This document shows, piece by piece, positions 34,912-45,115 of a DNA stretch of 64,000 nucleotides; within the stretch, counting starts at the first letter, position 1; each line of letters opens with the position of its first letter. The notes below the pieces were generated by a model. It was given only the letters and a program-made list of their open reading frames with translations, was not told where the DNA came from and did no database searches. Source of the DNA: Toxorhynchites rutilus septentrionalis (taxonomy: Eukaryota; Arthropoda; Insecta; Diptera; Culicidae); assembly GCF_029784135.1 (NCBI RefSeq), contig NC_073746.1, positions 102,750,515 through 102,814,514 on the forward strand, written 5' to 3'. The position numbers and the translations under genes were made by a program.

Positions 34912-35754
34912 AGCAGATCATTATCAAAGAGTTTAACAATATATTTTTTCAAACATTTCCAAAACCAGCATGTGACAGACAGCCTAACGTAATCCTACGT
35001 CAACTATGCGGTCGTGTCGGACACAACCTCCTGTGATTTTATGTTTGTGTTTTGTAGTTTTATATATTTGTTTTGAAGTTTTTAGTTTGTAAACAAAGTG
35101 TTCAGCATTTGATTGATGTGTGTTTTTTATCCTTGATTGTTTGGCCTGGAGCGTAACACGCGTGCTGAATCAAAAAAACTAAAAAATCATCCGCCATCAT
35201 TGCTGATGATTAATTGGTAATGGTTTGATAATGGTAATGGGCTTCCATGTTGAACAGACTTTCATAATATGTACAAAAAAAATTCTACTATCTCTGCTTT
35301 TGCTAATCAGAAAGAGATAGAGGATGGCTGTTTCTTTGTGACCTTTGTCATCGCGAATGATTATTTCGTGTTGCGCCTATTAATGTTTCCGTTTTATATA
35401 TTCTTGCGAGTGTGGATGCAAAAAAAAAGTTTATCTCAGTAGTTTTATCTAAAACCGTCGTTTTGCGCTTATTTCGGAAGGAAAATAGAAAGTCAAGGAA
35501 GGGAAAGAAGGACATATGAGAAATATGAATATGAGGAAAACCAAACATCTTGAATATTCATATTTTTAAACGGTTTAATTTTTCCGTTGTTTAAATTCAG
35601 CATCTTCTAAGCTGGATTTCAGCATTCAGTATTTGTTGTATATTATACTAGCTGACCCGACAAACTTTATTTTGCCATATAAATCATTTCTAGAGGCTAT
35701 TATTGTAGGTTAAAAACAATTGCAACAGAAACAATCGCTAAGGAAAATTGAAAA

Positions 35755-37070
35755 ACTTGTAAGGGGTTGTATCTTGGACACGACCGCATATTTTCGACGT
35801 AGAACTACGCAGCTATGTTATGCAATCCACTTGTTTACCACTTCGAATATTATTTTAGAATGCAACGAAATTTTTGTAATAGATTATGTTCTTCGTTACA
35901 AATAAATTTGATGAACGTCATTTAACGTTTGGTATGATGCCTAGGACTACCAAAATATGTGAACGGAAGAATTGCCGTACGATCATTGTATTTTACATTT
36001 CCCTCTGAAATTATTGCACATCTCATGTTTACATAGTACTCGAACCGCGAAAGTTCATTCACCTCTAGTATCTGAAATGACGATTTTCCCAGGCTTCTCA
36101 GTTTAGAAGTACGTTTTAGGGAAACATATTCCGGTCTGCACAACGACAAGCAAGCACAAAAATACTCAACATCAAAAAATACCCCCGACTTGCATGTATT
36201 TGCAAAGCGGATTTCCCCAGGCACATTAATTTGGAAGTCCGTGTTAGGGAAACACAGTTCGGTGGGAACAAAAATACCCTCGACTTGCATGTTTTGACAA
36301 AGCGAATTCCCCCAGGCACATTGATTTTGAAGTTCGTGTTAGGGAACAAAAATACCCCCGACTTGCATGTTTAAACAAAGCGGATTTCCCCAGGCACATT
36401 GATTTTGAAGTCCGTGTTAGGGAACAAAAATACCCCCGACTTGCATGTTTAGACAAGGGGGATTTCCCCAGGCACATTGATTTTGAAATCCGCGTTAGGG
36501 AAACACAGCTCGGTGGGAACAAAAATACCCCCGACTTGCATGTATATTTGCTAAGCGGATTTCCACAGGTACAACGATTTTGAAGTCTGTGTTGGGGAAA
36601 CCGTAAATCGGGCCAATCAAAACTTGGCCGTTAGGGCGTTTAGATAACGCTTGACATTTTACAGTTATTCAATTGTTCGTCTAATGAAAGATAATATTAT
36701 ATTAATCGTGATAGACGCGTAGAAATATTTCCTATCAATTGATGCAAACATCTTTTCGATCTGTTAAGAAATCTTCGAATTATAAGCATTCGAAATACGG
36801 GTAGGGTTAGCACACAAATCGGCAGAACAAATGTATGGGAATAAAGGAAGTTCTTCCAGTTTTCATGAAATTAAACCATTTAGAGGTTAGCGAATTGTAA
36901 TGTATAGCAAATCAAACAAATTTTAGAGAATTTCCGATTCGATTGGTATGCAATTCATGAGAACTCGTTCACAGTGAAAATAGTTATTAACGTTAACTTT
37001 ATTTCATAAAAACGTGGCCTGTTTTCTGATTCGGCACCCTTCCTGAAAGACGTAGTTGTACGTCAAAAAA
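35755..37070 (-). repeat. Repeat family H, copy H-c, with minisatellite
   Basis: The left end AAGGGGTTGTATCTTGGACA, then CGACCGCAT and CGACGTAGAACTACGC, matches the left ends of H-a and H-h. The right end, GACGTAGTTGTACGTC, is at 37049-37064. It interrupts the ACTAGCTGACCCGACAAA repeat that begins near 35648. The interior holds the minisatellite at 36170-36610 and a right third homologous to 29830-30205. No histone stem-loop was seen. Confidence 0.65.
36170..36610. repeat. Minisatellite, units about 75-105 bp
   Basis: Four to five imperfect units share CCCCCGACTTGCATGT, AAAGCGGATTTCCCCAGG, CACATTGATTTTGAAGTCCG and TGTTAGGGAA. Related units in opposite orientation lie at 37690-38280, and in the same orientation at 63680-64000. 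Long open frames across the array are a by-product of the unit length and are not genes. Confidence 0.8.
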
Positions 37071-37276
37071 TAACGGATATATTTCAAGAGAGTTTGTATG
37101 TTATCTGTAAATGTCTGTAAAATTAATCTGATTGATGATTTTCATTGCGAAATATGCATATGTGTTGTCGATTTTATTCGAATTTTGCTATTCATCTAAA
37201 TATCCTCCGAAGTATGAAAGCAACGTAAAATCCATTATAATATTTACAATAACGACACATTAATCTCAATGTCGTC

Positions 37277-37376
37277 AAAATTAACTCCAATTGAAGAAAT
37301 TAACTCCAATTGAAGAAATTACCTCCAATTGAAGAAATTAACTCCAATTGAAGAAATTACCTCCAATTGAACAAAC
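37277..37376. repeat. 20-bp tandem repeat, five copies
   Basis: Five units of ATTAACTCCAATTGAAGAAA, alternating between TTAACTCC and TTACCTCC, lie just left of copy H-d. The alternation suggests that a 40-bp dimer was duplicated. There are no spacers, so it is not a CRISPR. Confidence 0.9.
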
Positions 37377-37937
37377 TTATCATTATAGGAAAAAATGTAC
37401 AATCATTTTTTTGACGTAGGATTACGTCTTTCGGGAACATATTGGGGTACAAATTGAAAATCGAAAATCGAGCACATCGTGAAAATTGTCTAATTTCAAA
37501 CGCTTATTGCTCAGTCATTTCATGATGGATTGATGAAATTTTTGCGTTAATCTATTTCGGCATTTAATTTTTTATATTGAAGAAAATAATATTTGTCATG
37601 AAACTAACTATCGAACAATTGAAAAATCTTAACCCCTATCCTAACGACAATACCCACTTCTGATTGGTCGAAATTGGCGACACATGCGGCGGGTCCCTAA
37701 CAGAGACATCAAAACCAAGCCACCTGGGCGAAATCGGCATTGCAAATACATAAAAGTAGGGGGAACTTTTGTTCATATCGAAATGTGTTCCCTAACAGAG
37801 ACATCAAAACCATGCTACCTGGGGGAAATCGACATTGCAAATACATGAAAGTAGGGGGAACTTTTGTTCCTACCGAAATGTATTCCTAACAGAGACATCT
37901 AAACCAAGCAGCCTGGGGGAAATTGGCATTGCAAATT

Positions 37938-38145
37938 CAGGCAAACCTGTTTTTGTGCGGTTGCTTTTTGTGCGATTTCTCATTTGTAAAACTTTTTAGG
38001 TGCAATTTTATTATTTGTGCGATTAGTTTGTGTGATTCAATTTGTGCGATTAGTTTGTGTGATTCAAGACCCGATGCCACAATGAAATCGTACAAAACGA
38101 GTCGCGCAAACGCAAAAAGCGACCGCACAAAAACAGGTTTGCCTG
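37938..38145. mobile_element. 208-bp MITE within minisatellite units
   Basis: Inverted ends AGGCAAACCTGTTTTTGTGC occur on both sides. The right flank is TA; the left flank is TT where the uninterrupted minisatellite unit reads TA. A 27-bp segment containing TTTGTGCGATTAGTTTGTGT is duplicated inside. The neighbouring units give the empty site (GCAAATACATGAAAG). Confidence 0.8.
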
Positions 38146-38849
38146 TACATGAAAGTAGGGGGAGCTTATGTTTCAACCGAAATGTATTCCCTAACAGAGA
38201 CATCAAAGCCAAGCTGCCTAGGGGAAATCGACATTGCAAATACATGCAAGTCGGGGGCATTTTTATATTACAAGTAAGGTGAGTGATACGATTGATTCTA
38301 GCAAATAAAATTTAAATTTGGAACTTTCATGTTGGTTGCTTCGTGAAATTTCATATCAATGACCGATCGTGTATTGTGAAAAATTTAGCACAAGTGTAAG
38401 TGTAAAATTGTATATGGTAGCAGTTGTGTTAAAAATGACTTGATATATGAATCGATTTATTTCAATTCTCATAGATAAAAACCAAGGTGTGTTCCCGCTC
38501 GAAAACGGGTCGTTTGGTTCAAGCTCTCTGTTTTGTTGTGTTCATTTTCACCCAAGGAAAGCTTATACGGCGAGAAAAATTGGAAAAGTGAAGAAAAATT
38601 GATGATTGTGTTCGGTATTAGTAATTATCTTATATTACATTGTTGAGTTTTTTTTTCTTTATTTCATCCATACATAACATAGGAGACATCTCGTCTAGGA
38701 TCACAGAGGGCGGTTTTCACCATATCTTGTTCCACTTCGGTATCTTTTATCTGATACGCACCATCCAACGACTGTTTACCATCCTTCTGTGATAATCATT
38801 CGGTAAACACTGGTGGAGTAAACAAACAATATCCAACAATCAAAAAAAC

Positions 38850-38865
38850 GGCCCTTTACAGGGTC
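38850..38865 (+). promoter_or_regulatory. Histone mRNA 3' stem-loop (copy H-d)
   Basis: GGCCCTTTACAGGGTC forms a six-pair stem with one G-T pair and the loop TTAC, followed at once by the downstream element CAAAGAGTTTAACGATG. Its surroundings (AACACTGGTGGAGTAAACAA upstream) are shared with H-b and H-h. No histone coding relic was found upstream in this copy. Confidence 0.65.
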
Positions 38866-38939
38866 AAAGAGTTTAACGATGTAATTCTTCAAACGTATCC
38901 AAAATCAACAGATAGCCTAACAAAGAATGCAATGGAAAG

Positions 38940-40610
38940 GAATCAAAAACATGTCTACACGCATGCGAATGCTCCGGCTAACTACGCTCGCAAGAGCGTA
39001 GAATATTTTTGCAAGTAAGCTAATATAGGTGGTAATTGCCTTCTATGGGAAATTTATCAAACTCAATTATCTGTCTAATTTTTTCATCGTCATCCGAAAA
39101 AAGGCCATTTTTTCAATGCAAACGTTAGTGCACTAAATTATTTAAACTATCGATGTCAAACAAAATTTAAAAAAAAGAAAGTTGACGCTATACTCTCGTT
39201 CAATTTATCCTGGAAAAACGGCTACTGTTTTGAACTGCAAGCAGTTCAGGATAACATTCAATACTTTCTTTCCACAATTCCGTCTGTGGTATAACTGCCC
39301 AACAGACATCTCCATGTGACCATACAATGTTAGAAAGTTTTCATCTCGTCTGTCCGGTCATTTTATTTGGTGCGAACAACCAGCCAGTTCCCATATTGAG
39401 CACTGGCAACGACTTACTTGTAATTACTGTCGTATCCAACTCTTTGAAGACACGTTTACAAATGTCTGTACAAATAAGCCCCATCATTGACTTACCTTCT
39501 GCCGATTCGACTTCCTTAATTGCATCGGTCATTGTTGCTGGATCACAAACACACACAGATGCGACGCGAGCGACTGTTACAAGCAAGCGAGATAAACAAC
39601 AAAGTTCCACAGGCCGTTGGCAGAATGCGTAAAGAATTACACAGGCCTACCTACATGCAGCAGCCACCAGTGGTGTGGGTGGTAATCGCAAGGCCGATGT
39701 ATAGCACAAATAAAAATCCACTTTTACAATTTTCTTGCACTCGTGCCTCGTTGTTGTTCGTTGGCTGGAAATAAGAGAGAGAACACAAAAGTGAAAGAAA
39801 ACTATTATTATTTTCGCTTGAGTTGAAAAACTTGGCACAATCTGGCTCGCGGTATGACCCTCGTGGACAAGAAGAGAACCCGGTTAAAGACAAACACAAT
39901 GCAACTCTCCAAACGAACAAGTCAAACCAGATGCGCCGAGGCGGATTACAACACTTTTTTGCTTGTTATCGTCCCAACTGTCGCCGTTTGGATGAACCGC
40001 TGCATCCACAAGCACGAACGAACGGAAGCTGGTTCAAATGCTGAGTCCAGTAATCGTGGGTATTATATCTGATTGCGAGAGATGTGCGGCAAATTTTAAG
40101 TTCTTTATAATTTCAACATTATTTTAATATATAGAAGTTTACGCTACAGAATAGATTAGCGATTCATCCAACTGTGAAGCTGCGCAAAACAAGGCGTAAA
40201 TCATCTCGCTTGGATTCGCCACTGCTTTTTTTTCCGTGTCGAGTAAAGGGTAAATCTGCAATCAGGAAGAAGTGGAAGTTTGTTGACTCGTGAGCCGTTG
40301 TTACTATTTATGGCAAAACCAGACTCAATTGCAGAGCGACTAGAAACGTCGGTTAATCGTTCGATTATTTCAAACAATCGAATATCTTCAATTATAATCG
40401 AATTTTTTTGCATCGAATAATGCAAAATCAAAATATGAATACGTCGAATAATTATCGTAATTGATGAAACATGCATTTTCAACTTAAGAGTTAGGCTATA
40501 CATTTTGCACTAAAAATAATGTGGATCATTTTCTTAATGTGCGCTTTTTTCAATCGTCCGCAGAAATTATGAATTGGTAAATTTATCAAAATAGTGAAAT
40601 ACCAATTCAT
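38940..40610. other. Non-repetitive stretch containing a candidate exon
   Basis: Apart from the candidate exon at 39496-39764, nothing is recognised. 39300-40080 has the mixed composition and splice-like motifs expected at the 5' end of a host gene on the minus strand. Confidence 0.35.
39496..39764 (-). CDS. Candidate host exon with start codon
   Basis: On the minus strand CTCTCTCTTATTTCCAG|CC resembles an acceptor just before 39764. CAGCAACAATG at 39532 is a good insect start context. It opens 12 codons (MTDAIKEVESAE) plus one base, ending at GAAG|GTAAGTCAATG, a near-ideal donor at 39496/39495. The only earlier ATG in the exon is followed directly by a stop. The coding part is 39496-39532 and the rest would be 5' UTR. 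The protein is not recognised from twelve residues. The exon could be spliced to the leader at 47424-47630, since both are on the minus strand and in the right order. Confidence 0.45.
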
Positions 40611-40626
40611 TCAAAAATCATTATTC

Positions 40627-40777
40627 GTGGAGGCGATCTGGCGTAGTGGTAACATCCATACCTCTCACGCTCAAGATCACGAGTTCAATTGTCACTCCCG
40701 ATATTCTTCCAAAAAAAAAAGGAAGAAAAAGTGACGAACCAGCCAAAAGTGTTGAAAATCACTATGATAAAGAAAAA
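40627..40777 (+). mobile_element. Short tRNA-derived SINE (copy 1)
   Basis: It begins GTGGAGGCGATC, with box A TGGCGTAGTGGT and box B GAGTTCAATTGTCACTC, and ends in an A-rich tail. The target duplication AAAATCATTATTC is at 40614-40626 and 40778-40790. It is about 151 bp long. A second copy, inverted, is at 43819-43970. The tRNA-like head does not fold as a clean tRNA and lacks an intact acceptor stem, so it is not a tRNA gene. Confidence 0.88.
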
Positions 40778-40877
40778 AAAATCATTATTCTGCATTTAAA
40801 TTTTTATTTTAGAATTATATTAAATGTAACTTTTAAAACTATAGCATCATAATCTTTCTCTATTATCACTTCTGTGC

Positions 40878-41061
40878 AAGCAAACCATTTGTCATGACAA
40901 TGTCATGCGAAAATGCGAAAACAGAATAGAAACTGAGAGAGGTTGGCGTCGACATCATGCCTCATACCGTATGAGTCATACCGTATGAGCGCCAACCTCT
41001 CTCAGTTTCTATTCTGTTTTCGCATTTTCGCATGACATTGTCATGACAAATGGTTTGCTTG
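40878..41061. mobile_element. Foldback MITE with 73-bp perfect inverted repeat
   Basis: 40876-40948 and 40990-41062 are exact reverse complements over 73 bp, with a 41-bp spacer holding two copies of CATACCGTATGAG. The direct repeat CTTCTGTGC (40869-40877 and 41062-41070) fits a 9-bp target duplication, as made by Mutator-type transposases. No coding capacity. A transcript would form a long perfect hairpin. Confidence 0.8.
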
Positions 41062-41109
41062 CTTCTGTGCATTATTATTGAGCAATTCCAAATGAAATCG
41101 ACAAATGAC

Positions 41110-41175
41110 AAAACATGAGTATTTTTGATTCGAATAAGTTTGCATTCCGTTTGGGTTGGAGGAAATGAGTTTTCC
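41110..41175. repeat. Segment repeated in inverse at 46045-46110
   Basis: GCATTCCGTTTGGGTTGGAG, followed by GAAATGAG, matches the reverse complement of 46050-46085. The two copies flank the SINE/foldback cluster between them. The larger element they may belong to is not resolved. Confidence 0.5.
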
Positions 41176-41935
41176 ATAGCAATTGGGGATTGACTCAAGT
41201 GTAACTTTTCAATAGGGCGTATCGGTGTATAGCGAATTATTATATGAATTTAACTTGCTGCTGATTTAGAATATCGAAAGGGTATATTCACGCATATCAG
41301 ATTATGATAGCTTGAGTAGTAGCGATCTTAATATTATGTTCCCCATATATGTTTTCCTTAGAAGCTCGCTTCACTTCCTCAAATGCACTTGCCCATTCTC
41401 CTATACATGAGCAGAACTTAGCACCCAATGAGATCAATTCACTACAGCAGCTACACGATACTATAGGATACTCAATATACATCACCTGGCTATTGTAATG
41501 AAATTACAATTTTTGACACCCAAAATAGAACTGTAGATTAGCAATACATAGCAATACAATTAATTCTAATCATTCACTATTCATTCACAAATACAACAAA
41601 ATATATAAAGCAATAGCAAAAATGTAATGCAATGGTTTTGTATCACAACCACACATACAAACCTTTCGGATATCATTTGAATGTTTGCACGGGTCAACAT
41701 TCCGCAACGGGGCATGCGGTAGTTATGGCAGATCACATAAATTTCTCGTTAAAAAAATAACAAGAGAGGAGTAAACACTGAAAAATACATTCGATGTATA
41801 TTTTAAGAAAAGTAAGGTAGGAAAACTATGTTATGACAATGTAATTTGCAAGAAAATTTTGACTAAAAGTTTAAAATGGGTCATTTGACCCCTCGTGGTA
41901 GGTTTAGTGTTAAGAGGTAGTAATAATAACACTAG

Positions 41936-42666
41936 AATTTTGACGTAGAACTACATCTTTCAGGAAGGGTGCCAAATTAGAAAACAGGTCACGTTTTTAT
42001 GAAATAAAGTTAACGTTAATAGCTATTTTCACAGCGAACGGGTTCTGATGATTGCATACCAATAGAATTGGAAATTCTGTAAGATTTATTTGATATGCTT
42101 ACAACTTTCTAATCCCAAAACGTTTTAAATCAATGAAAACTGGACGCATTCCCATTTTGCTGTACATTTGTTCTGCTGATTTGTGTGCTTCCCATCGATA
42201 ACGAGCAACTAATATATTCGTTTCTGCCCGTTTTCAACTTATTTGGTATAAATAAGCCAACCACGATTTGAACCCACACCACTTTGGTGGTCATCGAGCA
42301 ACATCGAGCGAGAATGGATTCTTTCCCTGTAGGGAAAGACAAAGGAAGGAGGAGTATGGAGTAGAGTTTCTTTCCACGGATGGAATAGAATGAGCGTTGC
42401 GAGCGGGGAGTAAGTAAGTGCAACACAACGAGCGGACATCACTCATACCTAATGTCGATTTCACACACACGAAGACACACAGTTCGATGCAAAAAAGGAA
42501 GATATTGCGAAATGGCAATGCAATTTCTTCCGCATTCACTACACACCATCGAAGAAGAGGAAGCCCTTCGTATAAAAATTTGCTTCGACAAAGAAGGTGT
42601 CATCAGTATACGGGTGCTAGTGCGGATATATATGGAAGAGTATCCAGAGGTTTGGAATACGGACAT
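41936..42666 (+). repeat. Repeat family H, copy H-e, truncated on the right
   Basis: The left end GACGTAGAACTACATC is at 41942-41957, followed by CAGGAAGGGTGCCAAATTAG as in inverted H-c. A TATAAATA box at 42247-42254 lies downstream. The copy is cut at 42666 by the foldback that begins GGGTGCCAATG. No histone relic or stem-loop was found. Confidence 0.6.
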
Positions 42667-43818
42667 TAGGGTGCCAATGAAAATGGTCATCTCTAATTTC
42701 AAAAAGTTACCTCATAAAAACTGTTCACCACCTCGAAAAGACACCCTATGCCGAATTTCAGTTTAATCGGACTTAACACTTTAAGGACCGAGAAGAAATC
42801 TGTAAGACATACGCCTGGGACCGCACGTTTTGACTTGTGTGAAGTTGCTTGCTTTGCTTGCAAGTTTTTAAGAGGCTTTAAACTTTGCAGTTCATTCGCC
42901 TCTATGTGTGAAGTCAGCGGATGAAAGTTCAGCGGATAAAAGTTTTTGTTGCGTGCAAGTTTCTGTTCAACATCTTGCTGGATTTAATGAATAATAAATT
43001 GATTGTTTTTAAAGTAAAAACCTTCAAAATCATACACATTAGATAGAGAATTGAATCATTCATCTTTCCACATAATTCATTTTATTCTTGATCGTGACAG
43101 AGAAAAGTTATAGACTGAAACGTGAGCATGGATCAATATAGGAGAATATACAGAATTTGAAAATCAAAAAAAGTTGTTCGAAAAGAGTTATCGAAGTTAT
43201 TCGGTAGAGAAATGTTTTACCTATCTTCCAGCCACATTTTTATTAATCGGAAAAGGGTCTGAGAAACGTTATAGGCCAAGTTGTATTGTATGGAAGAAAT
43301 TGATTATTTTAAAGAAAATTGAAGAAGTCATTTGAAAGGACCGAAAACACATTCTCGGAATAGTACTAATTCGATAAAGAATATTTTTACTTATCTTTAG
43401 CAAAATTTTCATTGGTCGGAAAAGGGTCTAAGAAAAGTTATAGGCCAAAACCTGTACTACTTGTATGGATGGAATAAATTAATTTAAAGAAAATTGAAAA
43501 AAGTTGTATGTTATTTTTCTACATACATCGAAATACAAATTTCTCTGTAAAATATTCCGTGTAAATCCATGTAAATTTTGCTTTAAAGTGATTTATATCC
43601 CATCTCCATGCGTTGATATTTCACGATTTTACCGCATTTTAAAAATCGCCTAAAAATTTCGACTTCGCACTCTGTTCCTTCAATTTTTTTTCGAGTGTGA
43701 AATAGTTTTATTTCTGTTTTCGTAAAATTTATTAATTTCCCTCCTACAACTTGTATACATTTTCTCAGACTCCTTTCCGACCAACGAAAAATTGGCTGAA
43801 GATGTATAAAAGTATTCT

Positions 43819-43970
43819 TTTTTTTATATCTGTATTTTAGTGACTTTCAACCCATTTGGCTGGTTCGTCACATTGCTTCCATTTGTTGAAGAATGTCGGG
43901 AGTGAGAATTGAACTCGTGACCTTTAGCGTGAGAGGTATGGATGTTGCCACTACGCCAGATCGCCTCCAC
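43819..43970 (-). mobile_element. Short tRNA-derived SINE (copy 2)
   Basis: Inverted relative of 40627-40777. On the minus strand it has GGTGGAGGCGATCTGGCGTA and box B-like GAGTTCAATTCTCACTCC. The target duplication ATAAAAGTATTCT is at 43806-43818 and 43971-43983. It is nested in the TTAA element, hence younger than it. Confidence 0.88.
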
Positions 43971-44035
43971 CATAAAAGTATTCTCTATCCAATGAGTATT
44001 ATCTCAAAAATGTGTATTGGGTCCTTTCAAATAAC

Positions 44036-45115
44036 TTTTTGACGTAGGACTACGTCTTTCATTTCTATACCAGGGTGTAAAATCAAAGTTTCGAAAATGA
44101 AAGCGTTACGCCGGAGACCGAGATTTTGAGTGTTAATAGCTCCTAAACAACTGAACGAAATGGTATGATAAACACTTCATTCGAAAGATAAAATGTCTAC
44201 GCGTTCTATACTTGTTACTTTCTGATCCAAAAACTTGTTTCAATAGTCTTAAATTTGCTTTCAAAATAGGCTATTGAAATCACCAATCGGTATATAAGCG
44301 AGCGCCGCTCGGAAATCCACTCAGTTCTAATTGAACAGCGATTGGAGCATGTTGTCGCTGTTGTGGTGAAGCTCTTCATTTATCATGAAAGCGCGGATGA
44401 ACGGTGTCACCAAGAGCATGTTTGTGCACCTTAGGCCAGAAGGGAATCCATCAGGAGGAGAGTGATGCTACAAACGGTTCCCCGGGAAGATCTCGAAGCA
44501 GCCGCTACACACACACACATACACGCACGGAATTCTTTCCGTTTGGATCGAGAAAGATCCGGAAAATAATCTGCCAGTTCCTCTAGGAATTTAAAAATAC
44601 ATTCATGTGAAAGAGTTTATTTGAATGTTTTCTGTCCATGTAACACTGTGACCAAATATGTTTCAATCAAGTGCTATTAACAGATGGTTATCGAGTTAGC
44701 ATTAACCACTGATGGGCTTCCAGTATCGAGGAAAATGTGGAAATATCTAATCGTTACTGAAAATAATCTGCCAGTTCCTCTGGGAATTTAAAATTACATT
44801 CATATAAAAGAGTTTATTTTAATTTTTTCTATCCATGTAACACTGTGACCAAATACATTAGGTTTTGTGATTTTTCAATCAATCGCAATCAACAGGATAG
44901 CTTCTGAAGATTATTCTTCCCCATCAGTAGGATATTTCCGTATCCAATATTGGATGCATAAAACCTTGTGCCTCCAACGTAACGCTCTCGTTTTCGAAGT
45001 TCTCCAAATATTCATTCATTCAGAATGAATTCAGATTCAACTTCATACAAATGATCTCTAATTCAACGATAGTCCTAAGTCACCCTTGCGGTTATACCAT
45101 AGATATAACCCACTT
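44036..45115 (+). repeat. Repeat family H, copy H-f, with promoter
   Basis: The left end GACGTAGGACTACGTC is at 44041-44056. A CCAAT/TATA/initiator promoter is at 44283-44326. The right end, GATAGTCCTAAGTCACCC near 45070, is followed by TTGCGGTTATACCATAGATA, as in H-i. A segment of about 190 bp is tandemly duplicated (44565-44760 and 44760-44950; ATAATCTGCCAGTTCCTCT, CATGTAACACTGTGACCAAA). No histone coding relic or stem-loop was recognised, so the captured unit may be a different one. Confidence 0.6.
44283..44326 (+). promoter_or_regulatory. Core promoter in H-f
   Basis: CCAAT at 44283-44287, TATATAAG at 44291-44298 and the initiator TCAGTT at 44321-44326 with A+1 at 44323, 32 bp after the first T of the TATA box. 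This is textbook spacing for an insect Pol II promoter. The following 250 nt have no recognised coding sequence. Confidence 0.55.

Larger units (their letters stand above)
33645..35034 (+). repeat. Repeat family H, copy H-b, with histone H4 relic and histone 3' stem-loop
   Basis: The left boundary is the palindrome-like GACGTAGGATTACGTC at 33651-33666. The right end, GTAATCCTACGTCAAC, is at about 34989, followed by TATGCGGTCGTGTCGG and ACACAACCTCC. Between them, in order, lie a CCAAT-type box (GATTGG at 33906), TATAAAAGG at 34012-34020, a long leader-like stretch, an H4-like coding relic at 34617-34735 and a histone stem-loop at 34896-34911 followed by CAAAGAG near 34927. This is the arrangement of a replication-dependent histone gene. 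It is the most informative member of the family. Confidence 0.75.
37405..38930 (+). repeat. Repeat family H, copy H-d
   Basis: The left end GACGTAGGATTACGTC (37413-37428) and the next 260 bp are closely similar to H-b, up to GATTGGTCGAAATTGG near 37665. There the promoter is replaced by minisatellite units (37690-38280). The right part ends with a histone stem-loop at 38850-38865, CAAAGAG at 38865-38871 and CAACAGATAGCCTAAC near 38920. The final palindrome is missing. 38280-38900 is homologous, inverted, to 62900-63670. Confidence 0.65.

Noticed and set aside
36244..36522. Open frame encoding repeated SLTRTSKSMCLGKSA-like peptides
   Set aside because: It is an artefact of the minisatellite unit length; no start context or conservation.
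37277..37376. CRISPR-like array of 20-bp repeats
   Set aside because: Units are directly adjacent with no spacers, and the window is eukaryotic.
44404..44586. Open frame after the H-f promoter as a histone or other gene
   Set aside because: Translation shows no similarity to H2A, H2B, H3, H4 or H1 and contains a CA-repeat derived stretch.
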